Source: Brenneria sp. hezel4-2-4
Lineage (GTDB): Bacteria; Pseudomonadota; Gammaproteobacteria; Enterobacterales; Enterobacteriaceae
Length of the DNA: 64,000 nt
NCBI RefSeq assembly: GCF_013155275.1
Contig: NZ_JABJXS010000002.1
Location: forward strand, 434,001-498,000
Reading direction: 5' to 3'
The number at the start of each line of letters is the position of its first letter. The first letter of the stretch is position 1. Positions 16,433-26,800 of the stretch are shown here, in pieces. The translations under genes were made by a program, and so were the position numbers. The notes beneath the pieces were generated by a model, which did no database searches, was not told where the DNA came from, and worked only from the letters and a program-made list of their open reading frames with translations.

Positions 16433-18116
16433 AGTGCATTTTCTCCGGGTGAGGTGGATGATTTTTTTTGCCGGGCACGGCATCTAGCAGCGTGCGGGTA
16501 TAAGGATGTTGAGGTTGATGCCAGATGCGCTGGTGATCGCCTTCTTCAACGATGCGTCCGCCGTTCATGACCAGAACACGATCGGCGATATAGCGCACCA
16601 CCGCCAGATCGTGAGAAATAAACAGATAGGTCAGACCCAGCTCCGCCTTTAAATCCACCAGCAAATTAAGCACCTGAGCCTGAACGGAGACATCAAGCGC
16701 GGAAACCGGCTCATCGCAGATCAATAATTGCGGGCGTAACACCAGCGCCCGGGCGATGCCGATACGCTGGCGTTGGCCGCCGGAAAATTCGTGGGCATAG
16801 CGATTTCGTGCCGTGCCGGGCAGGCCGACGTCATCAAGAATGCGCACAATGCGCCGTTCCCGCTCGCGTTTATCTTTGATGCCGTGGATCGCCAGCGCGT
16901 AGCCAAGAATATCGTCAATGCGGTGACGTGGGTTGAGCGAACTGTACGGGTCCTGGAAAATCATTTGTATCTGTTTTCGCCAGGGCAGCAACGCCTTACG
17001 GGATAGCGGCGACAAATCCTGCCCGTTAAACCGCACCTGGCCGCTCTGCACGGGTTCCAACTGCATAATGGCGCGCGACAGCGTCGACTTGCCACAGCCG
17101 GATTCCCCCACCAGACCCAGGGTTTCGCCGGCCTGAATATGCAGTGAAACATCGTTAACCGCCGCGGCGCCGCCTCGGTCGCTGTTATAGTTTACGGTGA
17201 GGTTGTCAACCGACAGCAGCGGAACGGTATCCGGCTGCGGCTCAGGAAAATGGAGCGGGCGCAGCGGAGGCGGCGCGAGCGTAAACCCTTCCTTATCACT
17301 GAAATGAATTTCCGCCAGACGCGAGCGGCGGTAATGCCGCTCCTGATCCATATGCAGCGAAGCCCGTAGCAGTCCTTGCGTATAGGTGTGCTGCGGATTA
17401 CCCAGCACCTCATCGACCGGGCCTTCTTCCAGTTTGCGCCCGTTATGCATGACGGCCACCCGATCGGCCCATTGGGCGACGACGCCTAAATCATGGGTGA
17501 TCAGCAATACCGCCATCTTTAATTCCCGACGCAACTCATCAAGCAGCGCGAGGATTTGTGCCTGAATGGTGACATCCAGAGCGGTCGTCGGCTCATCGGC
17601 AATCAACAGCCGAGGCTGACAGGCGATGGCTATGGCGATCATCACACGCTGGCGCTGGCCGCCTGACAGGCTATGGGGATAATCGTTAAATCGGTCTCTG
17701 GGATTGGGCAGCCTGACCAACGCCAGCATCTCAATCGCGCGTTCTTTCGCCTGCGCCCGACTTAATGGCTGATGCAGGGTCAATGCCTCGGCGACCTGTT
17801 GCCCGATGGTCAATACCGGGTTTAACGAGGTCATCGGTTCCTGAAAAATCATCGAAATAACATTGCCGCGCATTGCGGCCAGCTGCTTTTCACTCTGACG
17901 TAGAACAGCGGTTCCATCCAGCAGGATCGCGCCGCTAAGCGTGGCCTGTTTGGGCAACAGCCGCATAATGCTCAACGCCGTGGTGGACTTCCCGCAGCCC
18001 GATTCCCCCACCAGCGCCAGCGTTTCTCCCGCGGTTATTTGCAGGTCAAGATTATCTACCGCCATCTGCTCGCGGAAATGAACGCTCAGTCCCTTTATAT
18101 CCAGTAATACCGTCAT
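16425..18116 (-). CDS. Fused dual ATP-binding subunit of oligopeptide-type importer (DppD-DppF / GsiA-like)
   Basis: A 563-residue protein with two complete ABC ATPase domains, each with a Walker A GESGCGKST, a signature (LSGGQRQR in the first, FSGGQRQR in the second) and a Walker B ending in DEP. The fusion matches GsiA-like proteins, in which one polypeptide supplies both ATP sites. It is the promoter-proximal gene of the five-gene operon ATPase, binding protein, DppB, DppC, aminotransferase. Its start is divergent from the EAL gene across about 300 bp. Confidence 0.93.
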   Translation of the reverse strand: MTVLLDIKGLSVHFREQMAVDNLDLQITAGETLALVGESGCGKSTTALSIMRLLPKQATLSGAILLDGTAVLRQSEKQLAAMRGNVISMIFQEPMTSLNPVLTIGQQVAEALTLHQPLSRAQAKERAIEMLALVRLPNPRDRFNDYPHSLSGGQRQRVMIAIAIACQPRLLIADEPTTALDVTIQAQILALLDELRRELKMAVLLITHDLGVVAQWADRVAVMHNGRKLEEGPVDEVLGNPQHTYTQGLLRASLHMDQERHYRRSRLAEIHFSDKEGFTLAPPPLRPLHFPEPQPDTVPLLSVDNLTVNYNSDRGGAAAVNDVSLHIQAGETLGLVGESGCGKSTLSRAIMQLEPVQSGQVRFNGQDLSPLSRKALLPWRKQIQMIFQDPYSSLNPRHRIDDILGYALAIHGIKDKRERERRIVRILDDVGLPGTARNRYAHEFSGGQRQRIGIARALVLRPQLLICDEPVSALDVSVQAQVLNLLVDLKAELGLTYLFISHDLAVVRYIADRVLVMNGGRIVEEGDHQRIWHQPQHPYTRTLLDAVPGKKNHPPHPEKMHYA

Positions 18117-18423
18117 CCAAATACCTTAAATAAATTGCCGCATCGTTTTGCCCGTTTCCCTGAAATAATCGTGGGCGGGGGAAAGAGGGTCGCAGCCGTC
18201 GGCCCGCGAAAGCAGACCGGCGACGCGTAATCACTTTAATCGCATTGGCGGCATGTTCTTTAGGATAGTTTTGCATTAGTTATGCTGCGTGATTATATGA
18301 TGGTTGCCACAATATGGATGCCGGCTACTTTTACTACGCCAATAAAAAGATAAACTTAGCCGTGAAGATGCCGATATGGGGTTCAGGGAACAGATTGTTT
18401 ACACCGGCAGGGAGTTCGCAGCG
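18117..18423. other. Divergent control region between the ABC importer operon and the EAL gene
   Basis: No gene is seen. It must hold both promoters. The ATPase start has an AAGGT-type ribosome site. No regulator site was recognised. Confidence 0.35.
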
Positions 18424-19974
18424 ATGAAATCGATTAGCAGAACAGCAAAAGTCGCCATGATTTTTAATATCGCGCTCGGCGCGCTGTGCATGCTACTCCT
18501 CGGCCAGTTGGTGATAGCCGAAATCGATCAGCAAAAATTACGTGATTACTCCGCGTCGCTGGTTCTTCGGGCGGACGGCGTGGCGATGCAATCCGCACGG
18601 GCGATTGATGAGGCCAGCCGTTTGGCATTCGATCCCTGTACGGATGACGATCTGTTTCATCTGCGTTTTCTGGTCTACAAATACCGTTACCTGCTGGATA
18701 TCGGCCGTCTTCACGATGGCAAACTGATCTGCACCGCCGGACGCGGGATCCTGCCGTCTCCGCTCGAACTGCCGGCTTCCGATCTGGTGGGGAAAAGCGG
18801 AGCCCGGCTTTGGCGGGCGATAAAAGGATTGATTGACCCCAGAATGGAAATGGATGCCGCCAGCCAAAACGACGTCGTCGTATTCACGTCCCCTGATGCT
18901 TTCGAGCGTTTCTCCCTTCCCATTCCCGGCTATAGCGCGCTAATAACCACGGCGGACGATGGTCATATTTTCCAGACGTTTGGCGCAAAAGAGACCTATT
19001 CGCGGCAGGGCAGCGCCTGGTATCAGCAATACCGACTGGGGTATCAGTGCAGTCAAGTTTATAACATCTGCATCTACGTTCGCCTCAACGGGTCAGGGAT
19101 CTTTTCTCTGCCGGTTTATATCAGCATGATCGTTTCGCTGCTGGGCGGATTATTGAGCGGGGCGTTATCGCTGGTGGCGATACTGCTTATCGAGCGGAAC
19201 AAATCGTTCAGCAAACAACTTTATCGAGCCGTATGCGATAAACAGTTTCACGTCAGATTTCAACCCATCGTCTGTCTGCGCGATAACAAAATGATCGGTG
19301 CCGAAGCGCTGATCCGCTGGACCAATCGCCAAGGGGAGGCGATTCCGCCGGATGTTTTCATCCCGGTAGCGGAAAAAATGGGCATTATCGGGCAAATTAC
19401 CCGTCAGGTAACCCGCATGGCGTTGATGGATCTACAGGATATCCTGACCGCCAGTAAAACCTTTTACATCAGCATTAACCTTGATATTAGCGATGTATTG
19501 GATACTGATTTTCAGTCTTATCTTGATGAACTCACGCAGTTATCCGGCATTGCCAGACAACAGATTATGTTGGAAGTCACGGAGCGTTCGACGGCAAATC
19601 ATACCTTGATGTCCAAAAGGCTCACCGAGTTGCATGATGCGGGATACCGGATTGCGCTGGATGATTTCGGCACCGGTTATTCTAACTTGTCCTATCTGGC
19701 CGTAATGCCGTTTGATGTGATTAAAATCGACAGGATCTTTACTGAGGCAATCGGCACGGATTCCGTGAATGCGCAGATGGTTGAGTATCTCTTTAACCTG
19801 ATGGCCATGTTCGATGCAACTGTGGTGGTTGAGGGTATAGAAACCGCTGAACAGGCCGGCTATGTCGGCCAGCATTGCCCACATGCGGTTGGGCAAGGCT
19901 GGTATTTCGGCAAACCGGTGAGTAGCGCGGATCTCAAGGCGCGTTATCTTTCCGACGCGGCCGATAAAATCTAA
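18424..19974 (+). CDS. CSS-motif EAL-domain cyclic-di-GMP phosphodiesterase
   Basis: A 516-residue membrane protein laid out like the E. coli PdeC group. It has an N-terminal helix (about 8-32), a periplasmic sensor domain, a second helix (about 225-255) and a cytoplasmic EAL domain. The periplasmic domain has two cysteines 31 residues apart (C72 in DPCTDD, C103 in LICTAG). PdeC has a similar pair that responds to DsbA/DsbB redox control. The EAL core is intact: E294 in GAEALIRW, NLDISD, EVTER, D413-D414 in LDDFGTGYS and VVEGIET, so it should cleave c-di-GMP. The ATG at 18424 is preferred because GGAG lies nine bases upstream. An in-frame ATG at 18376 has a weaker site. Confidence 0.92.
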   Translation: MKSISRTAKVAMIFNIALGALCMLLLGQLVIAEIDQQKLRDYSASLVLRADGVAMQSARAIDEASRLAFDPCTDDDLFHLRFLVYKYRYLLDIGRLHDGKLICTAGRGILPSPLELPASDLVGKSGARLWRAIKGLIDPRMEMDAASQNDVVVFTSPDAFERFSLPIPGYSALITTADDGHIFQTFGAKETYSRQGSAWYQQYRLGYQCSQVYNICIYVRLNGSGIFSLPVYISMIVSLLGGLLSGALSLVAILLIERNKSFSKQLYRAVCDKQFHVRFQPIVCLRDNKMIGAEALIRWTNRQGEAIPPDVFIPVAEKMGIIGQITRQVTRMALMDLQDILTASKTFYISINLDISDVLDTDFQSYLDELTQLSGIARQQIMLEVTERSTANHTLMSKRLTELHDAGYRIALDDFGTGYSNLSYLAVMPFDVIKIDRIFTEAIGTDSVNAQMVEYLFNLMAMFDATVVVEGIETAEQAGYVGQHCPHAVGQGWYFGKPVSSADLKARYLSDAADKI

Positions 19975-20835
19975 TCGTCTATTTACGCAAACGTTTTCTT
20001 ACTACGCTGTTTGTTTATAAAAAGCGGTTCAAACCGGCGAAATTCTTTAGCAAAATATTCCGAGGCTAAAAATTTCCCATGTAGGGCGCAGGTAAATAAA
20101 TGTTACCCGGATTGTCGGAAAAGGTAAGAAAATGATAGCGCTGAAGTATTTTTTTAACCGTATAAATCAGAGTGAAAGATTAACGAATATACAATGTCCG
20201 GTTGATGATTTTTTCGCCTAAAAGACAGCATCTAAATGAATTTATTTAAAAAATGGATTCAGATTTTGCCTTAAGGCAACTAATTTTCTTGTGGTTTTAT
20301 TTTAACCACCTAAATTTTTTTAAAATATGAGTGATTGAAAATAGAATATGGAGTATGTACCGTAATAGGGATTTTATGAAAATCAGGGAATGCCGGGAAT
20401 AACACCTTGTAATATTGTTATAGTTTGAATTGCAGTAAATTTTGCTTGCTATTTAACCGTTTAGGTTTATAGAGATTTAATGTCAATAGGCTTATAGTCC
20501 TTCCCTACTACCAAAACTGATTAAACATCCAACAATAAAAGCAGCGTTTATAATCACTATCCGGTTGCTTTTTTTCGCTGTGGTTTTATTAATCGTTTGC
20601 AATGACAGTCGTTGGATTTAATTTTCAGACGATAGCTTTTATCAAAAAGTTTTTTGATTGTTTTTTATATGGATAAGTAAACGAAAATGAATGATGAAAC
20701 GGATAAATTAGATGAATAGATTATGTACTCATATAAATATTTAGAATGGTTTGGAACTTTATATTATAAATAATAAGCTAATTAATTAAATATTGTCATA
20801 TCAATAAAATATGTAATAAATAGGGATTGAATCCT
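19975..20835. other. AT-rich leader of the peptide synthetase operon
   Basis: This 861-bp stretch has no gene. It is much richer in A+T than the flanking coding DNA and has long T and A runs, the kind of sequence H-NS silences in enterobacteria. A GTGGTT/AACCAC hairpin lies at 20291-20309, followed by a T-rich run, and may end the EAL transcript. A second hairpin is listed separately. The ribosome site AGGGA at 20822-20826 precedes the synthetase start. No regulator gene lies next to the synthetase genes. Confidence 0.5.
20537..20575 (+). terminator. Terminator-like hairpin in the synthetase leader
   Basis: AAAAGCAGC pairs with the later GGTTGCTTTT over nine positions (one G-U) across a loop of about 18 bases, and the stem runs into a T tract. 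It sits 260 bp before the synthetase start, so it could end a short upstream transcript or act as an attenuator. Stability was judged by eye only. Confidence 0.35.
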
Positions 20836-23800
20836 GTGTCTGAGCAAGAAATATTTTTTCGTAATACGCAAAACAATTCGTATAAACACGCTTTTCCACT
20901 GTCTGCGGCGCAGCGAGGGATCTGGTTTGCCCAGCACCTTAACCCCAGTGCAAAAGCGAAGGTTTTCAAGATTGCCGAATATTTTGAGATTTCGGGTTCG
21001 CTTGACCCGAAAATATTTGAAACCGCCGTTCGCAGAACGGTTGCCGAAACCGAGTCCCTGCGGATAACGCTGAAAAACGAAGCACAAGGTCCCCGGCAGT
21101 ATGTTGGTGTGACCCCCGATTGGGCTTTTCCGATAGTCGATCTGCGTGGGAACGCCGATCCCGATGGCGCGGCGGCCAAGTGGATGCAGGCCGATCTGGA
21201 TAAACCTTACGAGCCGCAATGCGGCAGACTCTTTTCCTTCGCTCTGATTCAGACAGCGGCGGAGCGATTCTTTTTCTATCACTGCGACCATCATCTGATT
21301 ACGGATGGTTACGGCTCGGCGTTGTTTGTTCGCCGCCTGGCCGAGGTTTATTCCGCCCTTGTCGCAAACCATGAACCGCCGGCCTGCACATTTGTCGGGC
21401 TGGCGGATGCGCTTGACGCCGACAGCGACTATGAAACGTCGTCTCTGGCTCAGCGCGATCGCCGATACTGGATGGACCTTCTTGCGGATCGGCCTGCGCC
21501 GGTCAGTCTGGCTGGAAGGCAGGCGGTTTGCTCCGATATTGTGCGCCAGCAACAGTATTTACCGGCGCGAACCGATGATCTGCTGCGCCGTGTCGCGCGT
21601 CAGCATGATGCAACCTTGCCGCAACTGCTGATTACGTTAATCGCCATCTACCTGTATCGAATGACCGGACAGGATGATTTGCTGCTCGGCTTGCCGGTAA
21701 CGGCCCGGTCCAATCGTAAGCTGCGGCGTTTCCCGGGCATGGTCAGCAACGTTCTGCCGTTGCGGCTGAAGCTGGCATCCGCTGCCACGCTGGTTGATTG
21801 CCTCCGGCAGACCGAGAGCCATGTGTATGGCGCGACCCGGCATCAGCGTTACCGGGGCGAGGCGCTGAACGCGGAACTGGATCTGATGGCGGGGCGCGGC
21901 ATGTTGTTCGCCACGGCGATCAATATTATCCCGCTCCAATATGATCAGCTTTCCTTTGGCGGTTATGGCGCGACGGTGCATAACCTGGCCCTCGGCCCCA
22001 CGGACGACCTCTCCATCACCGTACTCGACCGCGGCCCGGGCGGCGGTCTGGAACTGTGTCTGAGTGGGAATGCCGCGCTGTACGGCAGCGACGATATGGA
22101 CTGGCATTTCCGTCGTTTAGCGCATTTTTTTGCCGCCACGGCGGATAATCAGGACAAGCAGATTGGGGATTACGCGCTGCTGCTGCCCGATGAGCTTGCG
22201 CTGCTCAGGCAGTGGAATGCAATGCAGACCGTCTATGCGTCGCCGGACTGTATCCACCAACGGTTTGAACGACAGGCGCGGGTACGTCCCGATGCGGTGG
22301 CCGTGGTCTATGAAGATTGTCAGTTGAGCTATGGCGAATTGAACGGAAAAGCCAACCAGCTGGCGCATTGGCTGGTTGAGCAGGGTGTGCGTCCGGACAG
22401 CCGGGTGGCGATTGCGCTGGCGCGCGGCTGTGACCTGCTGGTCGCCATTCTGGCAACGCTAAAGGCGGGCGGCGCCTATGTGCCGCTCGATCCGGGCTAT
22501 CCGCAAGAGCGCTTGCGGTATGTGTTACAGGACAGTGCCCCCGACGCGCTGATCACCACCCAGACGATCCGGCCTCTGCTGGGCGATTTGCCTGATCATC
22601 TGAGTCTGGTTGCGCTGGACGACGACAGCCAACCCTGGGCGCGCTGCTCCGCCGCGGATATCGCGGCGGCTGCGTTGGGGCTGACGGCGCGCCATCTGGC
22701 CTACATCATTTATACTTCCGGCTCTACCGGCCAGCCCAAAGGGGTGATGGTCGAGCACCGCAACGTGACGCGTCTGCTGGCGTCGACGCAGTACTGGTTC
22801 CACTTCGATCCTCAGGACACCTGGACGCTGTTCCACTCTTACGCCTTTGATTTCTCGGTCTGGGAAATTTGGGGCGCGCTGCTGCATGGCGCTCGTCTGG
22901 TGGTGGTGCCGCAGTCTGCCACGCGCTCGCCACAGGACTTCTATCGGTTGCTGTGCCGGCAAAAGGTGACGGTGCTCAACCAGACGCCGAGCGTATTCCG
23001 CCAGCTGATTGCGGCGCAGGCGGAAAGTCGCGACGCGCATTGCCTGCGCTATGTCATTTTCGGTGGTGAAGCGTTGGAGGTCGCCACGCTTGCGCCCTGG
23101 TATCGGCAGAATGCCGACAGTGTCACGCAGTTAATCAATATGTACGGCATTACCGAGACGACGGTGCATGCCACTTATCGTTCTCTGGACGCCGCCGATG
23201 TGACACTAGCGGGAGAAAGCCCGATAGGCCGGCCATTGCCCGATTTGCGGGTATATATTCTGGATGCGCAGGGTAATCCGTTGCCGCTGGGCGTAGTGGG
23301 GGAACTGTATGTCGCCGGCGCCGGGGTGACGCGCGGTTATCTCAATCGGCCGCAGCTGACCGCTGAACGCTTCCTGCCGGATCCGTTCGCCGATGAAGCA
23401 GATGCCCGCATGTACAAGAGCGGGGATTTGGGGCGCTGGCTGGCCGACGGCACCATCGAATACCTGGGCCGTAACGATTTTCAGGTCAAGATCCGCGGCT
23501 ATCGCATTGAACTAGGCGAGATCGAGTCGGCGCTGCTGGCCTGCGACGGCGTGCGGGAGGCGGTGGTCGCCGCCGTCAGCGCGCCCTCGCAGACGCAGGA
23601 TAAACGTCTGGTGGCCTACTATGTTGCTGACGGCGAGCATAATCTCTCCGTCGAAACGCTGAAGACACAGCTTGGCGCTCGCTTGCCGGAATATATGGTG
23701 CCCGCGGCTTATGTCGCCCTGGATAACATACCGCTGACCGCCAACGGCAAGGTGGATCGCAAGGCGCTGCCGGCGCCGGATGAAGCGGCCTTTGTCCGTC

Positions 23801-26800
23801 AGGTTTATGAAGCGCCGCAAAGCGCGGATGAACAGGCGCTGGCGGCGCTGTGGCGATCGTTGCTGGGCGTGGACAAGGTCGGTCGTCACGACAGTTTTTT
23901 TGCGCTGGGCGGCCATTCGCTGCTGGCGGTGCAGTTGATTTCGCGGGTGCGCACTGAACTGGATCGCGAACTGACGCTGGCGACGCTGTTTGCCCGGCCG
24001 GCGCTCAGCGATCTGGCGGCGGCGCTGGAGGAGGCGCGGCAGGGGAGTCTGCCGGCCATTGTACCGCAGCCGGACGGCGAGACGCCGCCGCTGTCGCTGG
24101 CCCAGCAGCGGCTGTGGTTTCTGGCGCAGATGGATGAGGCGGCCAGCGCCGCGTATGTTATCGCCGGCGATGTACGGATGCTGGGTAAGCTGGATGTGGC
24201 GGCGCTGCAACAGGCGCTGGATCGCATCGTGGCCCGTCACGCCGCGCTGCGTACCCATATTGAGAACCGAAACGGGGTGCCGGTGCAGGTGATTGAAGCG
24301 GAAGAGCGCGGCTTCCCGCTAAGCAGGATTGATATGGACGGAGAGAACGGCGATCTTGCGCCCTTTGCGCCGACGTTCGATCTGACCACCGGGCCGCTGG
24401 CGCAGGGACAACTGGTGCGGGTAAACGCGCAAGAGCATCGGCTACGGCTGGCGATGCACCACATCATCGCCGATGGCTGGTCGTTAGGCGTGTTTATGCG
24501 GGAATTCAGCGCGTTATATGGTGCTCTTAGCCAAGACCAGAACGACCCTTTACCCACTTTGTCGATCCAATACGGCGATTATGCCGCCTGGCAGCATCAG
24601 CACCTGCGCGGGGAGGTATTGCACAGCCAGCGGCAGTATTGGGTGGAACAGCTGCGCGGCGCGCCGGACTGTCTGACCCTGCCGACCGATCGGCCGCGGC
24701 CGCAGACCCAAAGCTATGCGGGCGCCGGCGTATCGGTCACGCTGGACAAGACGCTGACAAAGGATCTGAACGCGCTAAGCCAGCGTCACGGCTGTACGCT
24801 GTTTATGACCCTGCTGGCCGGCTGGGGCGCGCTGATGGGGCGGCTGTCCGGGCAGGACGATATCGTGATGGGTTCGCCGATCGCCGGGCGTAACCGTCGT
24901 GAGATCGAACCGCTGATCGGGATGTTCGTCAACACGCTGGCGCTGAGGATTGATCTCTCCGAGCAGCCGGACACCGACGCCCTGCTGGCGCAGGTTAAAG
25001 CCACGGCGCTGGCGGCGCAGAGTCATGCCGATATCCCGTTTGAGCAGGTGGTCGAAGCGCTGTCGCCTACCCGCAGCCTGTCGCACAGCCCGCTGTTTCA
25101 GGTGATGCTGGCGTTGCAGAATACCGCTGGTAACGCGCTTGAACTGCCGGGGCTGACGCTGTCTATACATGCCGGTGAGATAACGACCTCCCAGTTTGAT
25201 CTCAGTTTGGATCTGCAAGAGGTGGCCGGGCAACTTGAGGGAACGCTGTACTACGCCACCGCGCTATTTGATGAAAATACGGTGCGGAGCTATCTGGATT
25301 ACTGGCAGAGACTGTTGCGCGGCATGGCGGCCGCGCCGCATCAGCCGGTGCGGGCGCTGCCGATATTGTCGGCCGCCGAACGCCAACGGGTGCTGGTCGA
25401 CGTCAACAATACTGCGATGGCGTACCTGCCCGAATGCTGCCTGCATACGCTGTTCGAAGCGCAGGCCGCGCAACAGCCGGAGGCGCTGGCGCTGATCTGT
25501 GACGACCGGCGGCTGAGCTATAGCGAACTGAACGCCCGGGCGAATCAACTGGCGCACTGGCTGATTGAACAGGGCGTGCGCCCGGACAGCCGGGTGGCGA
25601 TTGTGTTGGAACGCAGCAGTGAACTGATCGTGGCGATGCTGGCGACGCTTAAGGCCGGCGGCGCCTATGTGCCGCTGGATCCGGGCGTGCCGCCGGAGCG
25701 GCTGGCCTATATGGTGGCGGACAGCGCGCCGCAGGTGATGATCGCCAGCCGCGCGACGCGAACTCGATTGGGCGCGCTGCCGCCGGAAACGCAACTGATC
25801 GCTATCGACGCCGGGGCGTGTCCGTGGGCCGACTGCGCGCGGGACAATATCGCGCCGCCGCGGCTGGGGCTGACGCCGCGTCATCTGGCCTACATTATCT
25901 ATACCTCCGGCTCGACCGGCCAACCCAAAGGGGTGATGGTCGAGCATCGGGGCGTCGTCAACCTGGTGCGCTGGCACTGTCAGGCCTTTGGCCTGCGGGC
26001 GCAGGACGCCGCATCCTGCGTGGCGGGGCTGGGCTTTGATGCCGCGGTGTGGGAAATCTGGCCGCCGCTGTCGGTCGGGGCGCGTCTGCTGCTGCCGTCA
26101 CCGGCGGTGTCCCGTGATCCCGGGCAACTGCTGGATTGGTGGGCGGCGCAACCGATCAATGTGGGCTTTTTGCCGACGCCCGTCGCCGAGCTGGCCTTTG
26201 CCCGCGGACTTAACCACCCGACGTTGCGCACCTTGCTGGTGGGCGGGGATCGGTTGAACCGCCGACCGGCTGAGGGTGCGAACTTCACGCTGGTCAACAA
26301 CTATGGCCCGACCGAAAATACGGTGGTGGCGACCTCCGGGCGCATCTGCGCCGCCGACCGGGTGCTGCATATCGGCCGTCCGATCGCCAATACCCGCACA
26401 TATATCCTGGATGCCGAGGGGCAGCCGGCGCCAATGGGGGTTAGCGGCGAGTTGTATATCGGCGGGGCGCAGGTGGCGCGGGGATATCTCAACCGGGCGG
26501 ATCTGACCGCCGAACGCTTCCTGCCGGATCCGTTCGCCGATGAAGCGGACGCGCGAATGTACAAAACCGGCGATCTGGGACGCTGGCTGGCCGACGGCGC
26601 CATCGAATACCTGGGGCGTAACGATTTTCAGGTGAAAATTCGCGGTTTCCGCATCGAGCTGGGAGAGATCGAATCGGCGCTGCTGGCCTGTGAGGGCGTG
26701 AGTGGAGCGGTGGTAACTGTTTCGGGTGAAGAAAAACGTCTGGTGGCCTACTACACCGCCGACGATGCCACGCAGGCGACGTCCATTGAGGGGCTAAAAG

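Noticed and set aside
20827..20835. TTG start for the first synthetase three codons before the GTG
   Set aside because: The only ribosome site (AGGGA) ends right before this TTG, leaving no spacing, whereas the GTG at 20836 is spaced correctly.
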